Assembly: GCA_002471375.1 (NCBI GenBank)
Contig: DKPV01000065.1
Location: forward strand, 32,310-73,726
Length of the DNA: 41,417 nt
DNA from: Flavobacteriales bacterium UBA7325
Lineage (GTDB): Bacteria > Bacteroidota > Bacteroidia > Flavobacteriales_D > Crocinitomicaceae
Reading direction: 5' to 3'
Part shown: positions 32,008 to 38,935 of the stretch, one piece after another
How the letters are laid out: each line of letters begins with the position of its first letter
Position numbering within the stretch: the first letter of the stretch is position 1
The notes under the pieces: generated by a model
The model's input: the letters and a program-made list of their open reading frames with translations, nothing else
Told to the model about the DNA's origin: nothing
The model's database searches: none
Translations under genes and position numbers: made by a program

Positions 32008-34956
32008 ATGCATTCTCTCTTAAGAATTCTTGTACTTACATTATTTGTAGGAACTTTTTCCACTTCATTCGCCCAGAATATTAGCAGCTCAATTCAGAAA
32101 CACTTGGTTTCCGAGCAAGAAAATTTGGGGCTAACAGATTTCGATTTGAATAATTGGTCAATTTCTGCACAACATAAATCTGCACAAAGCGGTTATAACC
32201 ATATTTATATCGTCCAGACATATGAAGGTATCGAGATTACAAAAGCAGTAGCAAGTTTAACAGAGCACAATGGAACCGCTCAAATCACCGGAAATCGTCT
32301 TGTTTCAGACATCGCCTCAAGAATTAATACCTCAGTACCATCTATTACTGAAGCGGAAGCAATTAACTATGCCGCATCTGCACTAGGACTAGCAACTACG
32401 AATGACTTGAAAGAAATTGAGCGAAGAGATAAATTCACTTTGGTATTCCAAGCACCTGCTCTTTCAATGGAGGACATTCCTGTTAAACTTGTTTATACAT
32501 TAAACAATGCAGGTGAATTAAAACTTTCTTGGGAACTAAATATTTATGAAGCATCGCTTGATCACTGGTGGAATGTTCAAATAGATGCAATCACTGGAGA
32601 ATTGATCTACAAAATTGATTGGGTCGTTAGTTGTACATACGGAGATCACGATCATTCTGTTGGACAAGTTTGTACAGCGAAAGAAGTTGAGCAAACAGCT
32701 ATGATGCCAGCACCTCCTCCGGGAACTGATCAATACAATGTATTTGCTATCCCAGTAGAAAGCCCAAGTCATGGATCACGCTCGTTGGTAGTTGGTCCAT
32801 ACGATCCAGCTGCATCGCCTTTCGGATGGCATGATGATGATGGTGTTGCCGGACCAGAGTATACGATTACACGTGGTAATAATGTAAGAGCGACAGAGGA
32901 TATAAATGATAATAATGGAACAGGTTACTTCCCAGATGGTGGAGCAGCGTTGGATTTCAACTTCCCGTTGAATATGAATCAAACTGCGAGTAATTATTTA
33001 GATCCAGCTATCACAAACTTATTCTACATGAACAATATCATGCACGATGTATGGTATCACTACGGATTCGATGAAGTGAGTGGAAACTTTCAACAAAACA
33101 ACTACGGAAATGGTGGATCAGGATCTGATTATGTAAGAGCCGAAGCTCAAGATGGAGGTGGAACAAATAATGCAAACTTTGCGACTCCTAATGATGGGTC
33201 GAATCCAAGAATGCAAATGTATCTTTGGTCGCCTTCTGCAGCGCTGACAAACCTTGTAACAGTAAATGGTTCTGGACCCTTAGCTGGTGCATATCAAGGT
33301 GCTGAATCAAGTTTCGGACCTCCGATCCCTGCAACACCTATCACAGCGGATTTGGTACTCTATAATGATGGTAATGGAATTACATCTGACGCATGTCAAG
33401 ATCCACTAGTCCCAGCTGACTATGTAGGGAAAATCGCATTAATCCGTAGAGGTTCTTGTCAATACACTGATAAAGTACAACGAGCACAGGATGCCGGTGC
33501 TGTTGCGGTTATCGTTGTTAACAACACTACAGGTCTACCGCTCTCTATGACAGGATTGAGCACTACTATTACGATTCCATCATTAATGGTATCGAATATC
33601 GATGGGGATAACTTTACTGCGGCCTTAACAGCTGGAGATACAATTAATGTTTCAATTAATGCATCTGGCTCATTTGAATTAGACGGTGATTTCGATAATG
33701 GAATTATTGCACATGAATACGGGCATGGAATTTCGAATCGATTAACAGGTGGTCCAAGTAACTCAGGATGTCTAGGGAATGAAGAACAAATGGGTGAAGG
33801 ATGGTCTGATTGGTTCGGATTAATGTTAACTATCGAACCTGGAGATGCTTCTGCTGACGTACGTGGAATTGGAACCTTTGCATCAGGAGTCGGACCATTA
33901 GCCAATGGAATCCGTCCTGCACCATACAGTACAGATCTAGCAGTAAACAACTTTACATACGGAGCTACGAATAACAGTGGTATATCTCAACCACATGGAA
34001 TTGGTTTTGTATGGTGTACAATGCTGTGGGACATGAACTGGGCGTTGATTGATGAATATGGTTACGACAGTGATGTTTACACAGGATCTGGCGGAAACAA
34101 TATTGCCATGAATCTTGTAACGAATGCCTTAAAATTACAACCTTGTGGTCCTGGATTTGTTGATGGGCGTGATGCGATACTTGCAGCAGATGTTGCATTG
34201 TATGGAGGAATTCACGAATGTCTAATATGGCAAGTATTTGCGAATAGAGGATTAGGATATTCTGCTGACCAAGGTGATGCTGACGATCGATTCGATCAAG
34301 TAGAAGCGTTTGATATGCCTCCAGCATTAGTGTCTCAAACGACTGTTTCACAATGTGGTGATTACGTTTGGGCGTTAAATGGTCAAACCTACTCAGCAAC
34401 AGGAATATATACAGCTCCATTTAATGGAGGTATTGGATGTACTGATTCGGCTGTTCTTGATTTAACTATCATTGCTGGATTAAATGCAGGAGTAATTGTC
34501 AATGGATCTATTCTTGCGGCATCACAACCAGGATTGAACTATCAGTGGGTTGATTGTGACAATAACTATACGCCAATTGCCGGCGCTACTAATCAGTTCT
34601 TTAGCCCTACAGTTAATGGCAATTATGCCGTTGTGGTTTCTGGATCAGGTTGTTCTGATACTTCAGTATGTAACATCATATTAGTAACGAACTCTATCGT
34701 TGAAAACGATTTCGGAAATTCGCTTCAACTCTACCCGAATCCAACCGATGGAAATGTAACAGTATCACTTGGAGCCAATGAGCAAGGTGTTAGAGTAGTA
34801 CTTAGAGATCTTACTGGACGAGAATTATCGTCTTCAAGTTTTAACGAAGTAGAGTCATTCGATATTGAAATCGAGGGGTCTGCTGGAATTTATTTCGTAG
34901 AGATTACAACCGAAAACGGCAAGAAAGCACAGCTTAAGGTACAGAAGAATAAATAG
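32008..34956 (+). CDS. Secreted M36 (fungalysin-type) zinc metalloprotease with PA insert and T9SS sorting domain
   Basis: The 982-residue protein has a signal peptide (MHSLLRILVLTLFVGTFSTSFAQ), an FTP-like propeptide (IYIVQTYEGIEITKAVASL), then a long catalytic region. The zinc site is HEYGHGISNRL (first His at residue 569) with the third ligand in MGEGWSDWFGLML. A PA domain is inserted before it (PADYVGKIALIRRGSCQYTDK, AGAVAVIVVNNTTG). After the protease part comes an Ig-like region and a T9SS type A sorting domain starting LQLYPNPTDG and ending AQLKVQKNK. It is expected to be exported, activated by propeptide removal and to degrade extracellular protein. It is preceded by 235 bases without a clear gene. 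Confidence 0.92.
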   Translation: MHSLLRILVLTLFVGTFSTSFAQNISSSIQKHLVSEQENLGLTDFDLNNWSISAQHKSAQSGYNHIYIVQTYEGIEITKAVASLTEHNGTAQITGNRLVSDIASRINTSVPSITEAEAINYAASALGLATTNDLKEIERRDKFTLVFQAPALSMEDIPVKLVYTLNNAGELKLSWELNIYEASLDHWWNVQIDAITGELIYKIDWVVSCTYGDHDHSVGQVCTAKEVEQTAMMPAPPPGTDQYNVFAIPVESPSHGSRSLVVGPYDPAASPFGWHDDDGVAGPEYTITRGNNVRATEDINDNNGTGYFPDGGAALDFNFPLNMNQTASNYLDPAITNLFYMNNIMHDVWYHYGFDEVSGNFQQNNYGNGGSGSDYVRAEAQDGGGTNNANFATPNDGSNPRMQMYLWSPSAALTNLVTVNGSGPLAGAYQGAESSFGPPIPATPITADLVLYNDGNGITSDACQDPLVPADYVGKIALIRRGSCQYTDKVQRAQDAGAVAVIVVNNTTGLPLSMTGLSTTITIPSLMVSNIDGDNFTAALTAGDTINVSINASGSFELDGDFDNGIIAHEYGHGISNRLTGGPSNSGCLGNEEQMGEGWSDWFGLMLTIEPGDASADVRGIGTFASGVGPLANGIRPAPYSTDLAVNNFTYGATNNSGISQPHGIGFVWCTMLWDMNWALIDEYGYDSDVYTGSGGNNIAMNLVTNALKLQPCGPGFVDGRDAILAADVALYGGIHECLIWQVFANRGLGYSADQGDADDRFDQVEAFDMPPALVSQTTVSQCGDYVWALNGQTYSATGIYTAPFNGGIGCTDSAVLDLTIIAGLNAGVIVNGSILAASQPGLNYQWVDCDNNYTPIAGATNQFFSPTVNGNYAVVVSGSGCSDTSVCNIILVTNSIVENDFGNSLQLYPNPTDGNVTVSLGANEQGVRVVLRDLTGRELSSSSFNEVESFDIEIEGSAGIYFVEITTENGKKAQLKVQKNK

Positions 34957-34981
34957 CTCTGCCTAGCAGATATATTTTAGA

Positions 34982-35520
34982 ATTAAATTCTTTTCTGTGT
35001 GTTGCTGACTCAATTTGGGTTTGTACAAGTGATTTCAATAATTATTCGACGATAACTTCTTCGGGAAATCTTCCTGATGACTTTAGCTCTGAGACTTATC
35101 AAAAAGTCTTGGAGAGAATGAAAGAACGACAATCGGGACTTTCTCATGACCAACAAAAGGAATTTCTTGAGACAACCCATTATGCAATTGATGACCTCTT
35201 ACACTCAGGCTATGTTGTATTTGGAGACGAAGTTTCTAACTACATCTCTTCAATTGCCGATAGCTTATTAAAAGATGATCTTTTAATAAGCTATCGGCAC
35301 TAAGATTCTACACGCTGAAATCTACGGCGTCGAATGCCTTTTCTACGAATCAAGGAATCATTTTCGTGACTACCGGTCTCATAAGCCAAGTCAAAAATGA
35401 GGCTCAATTGGCTTTTATTCTCGCGCATGAAATTTGTCACTTTCGCGAGTAACATGTACTGCAGTCGTTTACATTGACTCAACGGAACAAAACAAGACGC
35501 GATTGGGTCAATTCCATTAA
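34982..35520 (+). pseudogene. Remnant of an M48-like lipoprotein metalloprotease
   Basis: Pieces of one protein appear in different frames. A signal-like IKFFSVCC fragment (34982, ATT where ATG would be expected) has an internal TGA. One frame then gives NLPDDFSSETYQKVLERM and FLETTHYAIDDLLHSGYVVF up to ISSIADSLLKDD; after the palindrome at 35256-35298 the reading continues in another frame with LSALRFYTLKSTASNAF, GIIFVTTGLISQVKNEAQLA and the zinc motif HEICHF (35426-35443). TAA at 35450 follows. The order of motifs (VFGDEVSNYI..., NAF..., IFVTTGL..., FILAHEICHF) is that of M48 peptidases. At least two frameshifts or stops separate the parts, so no active protease can be made. Confidence 0.8.
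35256..35298. repeat. Perfect 43-bp palindrome (21-bp arms, 1-base centre) within the M48-like pseudogene
   Basis: The left arm begins GCCGATAGCTTATTAAAAG at 35256 and the right arm 35278-35298 is its exact reverse complement, separated by a single G. It sits exactly where the protein reading changes frame. It is not followed by a T run on either strand. Confidence 0.95.
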
Positions 35521-35697
35521 TTGACAACAATCTTTTTTGGCGATAACATTTCCTATAAAGCGAATGGATTCTCTCTCTCCGAAGGGAAAGTTTGGTTTGA
35601 AGGTGGAGTTAGACTCGCTAGAGCTATTCGAGGAAAACGTTTTCATACTGCCCTCACCTTTAACTTTGGGGTATCTCTCCCATTTGAGTTTAGGTAG
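35521..35697 (+). pseudogene. C-terminal remnant of a beta-rich, possibly outer-membrane protein
   Basis: A 58-codon open frame without start codon, entered directly after TAA at 35518, gives FFGDNISYKANGFSLSEGKV, WFEGGVRLARAIRGKR and ends ALTFNFGVSLPFEFR before TAG 35695. The alternating hydrophobic pattern and aromatic ending look like the last strands of a beta-barrel, but I do not recognise the family. It may be the tail of a gene whose front was deleted, or the true end of the M48-like locus. It converges on the ferredoxin gene. Confidence 0.5.
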
Positions 35698-35712
35698 AAA
35701 TAAATGCCGTTC

Positions 35713-36033
35713 CTATTCTTCAGGAGCCAAACGAAGAACGATTCCATCGATCTCATCTGAGACTTGAATTTGGCATCCAAGTCGACTATTATCCTCCACA
35801 AAGAAAGCTTGATCGAGCATATCTAATTCGTCATCACTCTGCTCAGGTAGCTCAGTATCGGATTCAAGGTAACACTGACATGTTGCGCACATAGCCATTC
35901 CCCCACATTCTCCCTTCACAGGTAGTTCATATGATCTACAAACTTCCATGATATTCATACTCATATCAGTTGGAGCAATTAGGTCGTGCTTCTCTCCTTC
36001 TCTATCTATTATTGTAACTGTAATTTCGTTCAT
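35713..36033 (-). CDS. Adrenodoxin-type 2Fe-2S ferredoxin
   Basis: A 106-residue plant/mitochondrial-type ferredoxin that carries electrons in the cytoplasm. The cluster ligands are CGGMAMCATC (C-X5-C-X2-C) and a fourth Cys in SRLGCQIQVSDEIDG. The overall pattern (acidic helix EQSDDELDMLDQAFF, C-X5-C-X2-C spacing) is that of the adrenodoxin subgroup, used for hydroxylases or Fe-S assembly; the partner is not in the window. A TATCTTTG element lies 16 bases upstream of the start. Confidence 0.93.
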   Translation of the reverse strand: MNEITVTIIDREGEKHDLIAPTDMSMNIMEVCRSYELPVKGECGGMAMCATCQCYLESDTELPEQSDDELDMLDQAFFVEDNSRLGCQIQVSDEIDGIVLRLAPEE

Positions 36034-36049
36034 TCTAAAAATTGTTGAG

Positions 36050-36057
36050 CAAAGATA
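36050..36057 (-). promoter_or_regulatory. -7 promoter element for the ferredoxin gene
   Basis: TATCTTTG on the minus strand, 16 bases before the ferredoxin start. The -33 partner is not evident. Confidence 0.5.
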
Positions 36058-36135
36058 ATTAAATAGCCGCTAATGCTAATTAATATATCGTCACTATCCC
36101 TCTATGTTCAGGTCCTATAAGGAAGAAAAAAATGA

Positions 36136-36561
36136 CTAATTGTAGATTCTGAGTCCTTGATTTCCATCCCAGACCGTTTGATACTGTCGCAAACCATACT
36201 CGGAGCCTGAAATTGGCGATCCATCATAAAGAGAAAAGGTAGCGTTATTACAGCTATCCTTTAAGACTAGATAGTTATTGTTATCTGGGAATAATGGATA
36301 ATCGCATTCCCCATTGATATCCGCAGGAGAATGACGATCAAACGCTATGAATTCATCAATTCCTCTACGATAAACAATCACTCCTTTCGATCCAACATTG
36401 ACATAAGCCCATCCGCTAACGCCAATAAGGCTATTATAGCTTGGCAAAGCAAGGTCAATCGTAATGTCAAATGGGAGGTTAGGAACAGGGTGCTCCGAAT
36501 TCTTTACACATCCGCCAAGCGAAAATGTAAGTAGAATGAATAAAATAAATCGTACTTTCAT
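36136..36561 (-). CDS. Small lipoprotein resembling a degenerate Rieske domain
   Basis: A 141-residue lipoprotein: signal MKVRFILFILLTFSLGGC with lipobox Cys 18. The mature part has the strand order of a Rieske domain (GVIVYRRGIDEFIAFDRHSP, then YLVLKDSCNNATFSLYDGSP, then GLRQYQTVWDGNQGLRIYN), but the ligand motifs are lost: FDRHSP stands where CxH is expected and SCNNA where CxxH is expected. It therefore probably no longer binds a 2Fe-2S cluster. Resemblance is from memory of Bacteroidota relatives. It is divergent from the next small lipoprotein, with only 25 bases between the starts. Confidence 0.65.
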   Translation of the reverse strand: MKVRFILFILLTFSLGGCVKNSEHPVPNLPFDITIDLALPSYNSLIGVSGWAYVNVGSKGVIVYRRGIDEFIAFDRHSPADINGECDYPLFPDNNNYLVLKDSCNNATFSLYDGSPISGSEYGLRQYQTVWDGNQGLRIYN

Positions 36562-36579
36562 TGCGTTCTATAGTGATAA

Positions 36580-36587
36580 CAAAGATA
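36580..36587 (-). promoter_or_regulatory. -7 promoter element for the degenerate-Rieske lipoprotein gene, overlapping the divergent start codon
   Basis: TATCTTTG on the minus strand matches TAnnTTTG and ends on the first base of the plus-strand ATG at 36587. A promoter here must run into the neighbouring coding sequence. Confidence 0.5.
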
Positions 36588-36859
36588 TGAAGATTAAAAC
36601 GATCTATATAACCCTTTTATTGTTACTTGCCATCAACTTAATGAGTTGTGGCAGTAAGGGGCCTGACAATGCGCTAATGACTCCAGAGGAAATTGAGAAA
36701 TCCCTCGCAAAAGACAAGAAAAAGAAAGCTAAAGCAGGCAAAAAAGCACAGAAGGAATCGTATAAACACTACTGGTCATTACAAACTAAAGAGGCAAAAA
36801 AATCGATTAAGAAAAATAATCGACGTCAAAAGAAGGCAGCGAGAAAGAGAAATAATTGA
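36587..36859 (+). CDS. Small lipoprotein with strongly basic C-terminal part
   Basis: From ATG 36587 the product is 90 residues: lipoprotein signal MKIKTIYITLLLLLAINLMSC (Cys 21), a short acidic linker (MTPEEIEKSL) and a tail very rich in Lys/Arg, including KKKKAKAGKK, KHYWSLQTKEAKKSIKKNN and RRQKKAARKR. The longer frame from 36464 runs through the divergent gene and is not credible. Similar small basic lipoproteins occur in other Bacteroidota; function unknown. It converges on the ABC-F gene with two bases between the stop codons. Confidence 0.75.
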   Translation: MKIKTIYITLLLLLAINLMSCGSKGPDNALMTPEEIEKSLAKDKKKKAKAGKKAQKESYKHYWSLQTKEAKKSIKKNNRRQKKAARKRNN

Positions 36860-36861
36860 GA

Positions 36862-38805
36862 TTAATCCCCCAATTCAATTAGACCTTCCGTTCCTGTCTC
36901 CCAAATTTCCATCTGTTCATCAAGTTCTTTCTTCTGGGATTCGTAGTCCGCTAAGACCTTATTAGATGCATCTTCATCGGAATAATCAAGATTCGCAATA
37001 ATTACATCCAATTCTTTAATTCGAGCTTCCAATTTTTCTATTGCCTGCTCAGACCGATTCACTTGATTTTTGTACTTATTTCTTCTACGCTTGAGTTCCT
37101 TTTGCTCCTCGTATGAAAGTTTTGCAGGCTGATCTTCCTTCTTTTCCTTTGTAGATTTAGATTTCAAGCTAACCTCTTTTGCTGATGCAGGATTAGGCAA
37201 TTCCATTTTACGCTTAAGAAACTCCTTCACTCCAAAGTGGTGAATCTTCAGATTATAGTTCTCAATATCCCATATTCGATTTGTCAAACCATCCAAGAAT
37301 TCTCGATCGTGAGATACAACGATGAATGTTCCTTCATACTGTTGAAGTGCCTTTTTAAGAACATCTTTACTCTTAATGTCAAGGTGATTGGTTGGCTCAT
37401 CAAGTATGAGGAAATTAGAGGGGCTCAAAAGTAATTGACACAAGGCTAATCTAGTTCGCTCCCCACCGGATAGAACGCCTACTTTTTTATCAGAATCTTC
37501 ACCCGTAAAGAGAAAAGCCCCAAGAACACTTCGAAGACTCTTACGGATTTCTCCTTCTGCAATATTATCAACTGTTTCGAATACTGTCTTTGTTGGATCT
37601 AACTTCTCAGCTTGATCTTGTGCGAAATAAGTGATGTTTACATTGTGACCGTAAGTAATTGTCCCTTCTCCTTCTAGGTTCTTCATTACGCGTTTTAGAA
37701 GAGTGGATTTACCAGTACCATTCGCTCCAAGTAAGGCAATTTTCTCTTCACGACCGACAGTAATATTTACATCCTTAAAGAGTAATTTATCTCCATATGA
37801 TTTACCAACATCTTCCATCTCGAGTACCCATTTACCGGGGCGCACGCTCAATGGAAACTTAATTTTCATAGAACTTACTTCGTCATCAGACAACTCGATA
37901 ATTTCCGTTTTTTCCAACTTCTTTATCAATGACTGAGCAAATGCTGCTTTATTTTTCTTCGCTCGGAATTTATTAATTAGTTCTTCCGTGTGCTTAATGT
38001 CTTTCTCTTGCTGCTTCTTGGCTGAAGCCATTCTTTCCAATTCTTCTGCACGTACTAGCTTATACTTAGAATAGGCAAAAGCGAAATCATACACCTTTCC
38101 TTTCATTATTTCCAGTGTACGATTTGTCACATTATCCAAAAACAATCTATCGTGCGAAATAACTATCACGGCCCCTTCAAAGGTTCTTAAATAGTTTTCC
38201 AACCAGCTGATTGACAATATATCAAGATGGTTCGTCGGCTCATCAAGCAATACAGCATCTGGGTTATTGACCAAAATTTTTGCAAGTTCAGCACGCATTT
38301 TCCAACCTCCAGAAAATGTATTTAATTCTTGACCAAGCTCCGCCTCGTTGAACCCTAGACCTCGAAGTGTATTGGTGATCTTCTCCTCCCAAAGAAATCC
38401 TTCGTGAACATTGAACTCTAAATTTAAATCATTGAGTTCATCAAGCAGTCCCAGGTATGACTCAGACTCGTAGTCTTCTCGTGTAACAAGCTCCTGATTT
38501 ATTTCATCGATTCGCTTATTGATTTTTGTAAGAACTAAGTTAGAGGTATTGAGGTACTCGAACACAGTTTGATCTGTATCGATTTTAATATCCTGCGTCA
38601 AAAAACCAATTGTACAATCTTTAGGCTTATGGATTCTCCCTTCAGAAGCCTGCACTGAACCAGCGATCATGCGAAGCATCGTCGATTTACCGGCACCATT
38701 CTTCCCTACTAGTCCGACCTTATCTCCTTTATTAATTTGCAGACCAATATTCTTAAATAAGTAGCCTTGTGGGAGATGCATCCCAATATCTTCGAGGTTA
38801 ATCAT
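36862..38805 (-). CDS. ABC-F family ATPase (EttA/Uup-like)
   Basis: A 647-residue cytoplasmic protein with two ATP-binding cassettes and no membrane part. Cassette 1 has Walker A GLVGKNGAGKSTMLRM, signature NTFSGGWKMRAELAK and VLLDEPTNHLDILS; cassette 2 has LLGANGTGKSTLLKR, GVLSGGERTRLALCQ and LILDEPTNHLDIKS. A charged linker of about 80 residues joins them, and the last about 100 residues form a coiled coil (Uup-like). ABC-F proteins act on ribosomes; some protect from antibiotics, but the housekeeping type is more likely here. A promoter of good quality ends 4 bases before the ATG, suggesting a leaderless message. Confidence 0.93.
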   Translation of the reverse strand: MINLEDIGMHLPQGYLFKNIGLQINKGDKVGLVGKNGAGKSTMLRMIAGSVQASEGRIHKPKDCTIGFLTQDIKIDTDQTVFEYLNTSNLVLTKINKRIDEINQELVTREDYESESYLGLLDELNDLNLEFNVHEGFLWEEKITNTLRGLGFNEAELGQELNTFSGGWKMRAELAKILVNNPDAVLLDEPTNHLDILSISWLENYLRTFEGAVIVISHDRLFLDNVTNRTLEIMKGKVYDFAFAYSKYKLVRAEELERMASAKKQQEKDIKHTEELINKFRAKKNKAAFAQSLIKKLEKTEIIELSDDEVSSMKIKFPLSVRPGKWVLEMEDVGKSYGDKLLFKDVNITVGREEKIALLGANGTGKSTLLKRVMKNLEGEGTITYGHNVNITYFAQDQAEKLDPTKTVFETVDNIAEGEIRKSLRSVLGAFLFTGEDSDKKVGVLSGGERTRLALCQLLLSPSNFLILDEPTNHLDIKSKDVLKKALQQYEGTFIVVSHDREFLDGLTNRIWDIENYNLKIHHFGVKEFLKRKMELPNPASAKEVSLKSKSTKEKKEDQPAKLSYEEQKELKRRRNKYKNQVNRSEQAIEKLEARIKELDVIIANLDYSDEDASNKVLADYESQKKELDEQMEIWETGTEGLIELGD

Positions 38806-38809
38806 GCGG

Positions 38810-38838
38810 CAAAGATAGCGTGTCTATTCACAAATCAA
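38810..38838 (-). promoter_or_regulatory. ABC-F gene promoter (TTG-N18-TATCTTTG), almost touching the start codon
   Basis: The minus strand has TTG at 38838-38836, an 18-base spacer and TATCTTTG at 38817-38810, followed by CCGC and the ATG at 38805. Transcription should start at or next to the ATG. Confidence 0.7.
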
Positions 38839-38864
38839 GCTACAGCTTGAAATAATCTAACGTT

Positions 38865-38905
38865 ATATAAAAAAAAGCGTCCCCTCACCACTTGGAAACG
38901 CTTTT
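38865..38905 (-). terminator. Intrinsic terminator of the GldM-like gene
   Basis: On the minus strand a 12-bp stem (38894-38905 with 38873-38884, two G-U pairs) with a 9-base loop is followed by eight T. It starts 31 bases after the stop codon of the GldM-like gene. Confidence 0.88.
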
Positions 38906-38935
38906 AAAACTAGAACTTGGTATTAGAATCAATCA

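Noticed and set aside
31748..32023. 91-codon plus-strand open frame between nadE and the M36 protease
   Set aside because: Composition is low-complexity and AT-driven, it overlaps both genes, and no motif or start context supports it.
33459..33950. 163-codon minus-strand open frame inside the M36 protease gene
   Set aside because: It is the antisense shadow of a strongly supported coding sequence.
36464..36586. 5' extension of the basic lipoprotein gene
   Set aside because: It runs through the divergent lipoprotein's coding region and would bury the lipoprotein signal peptide.
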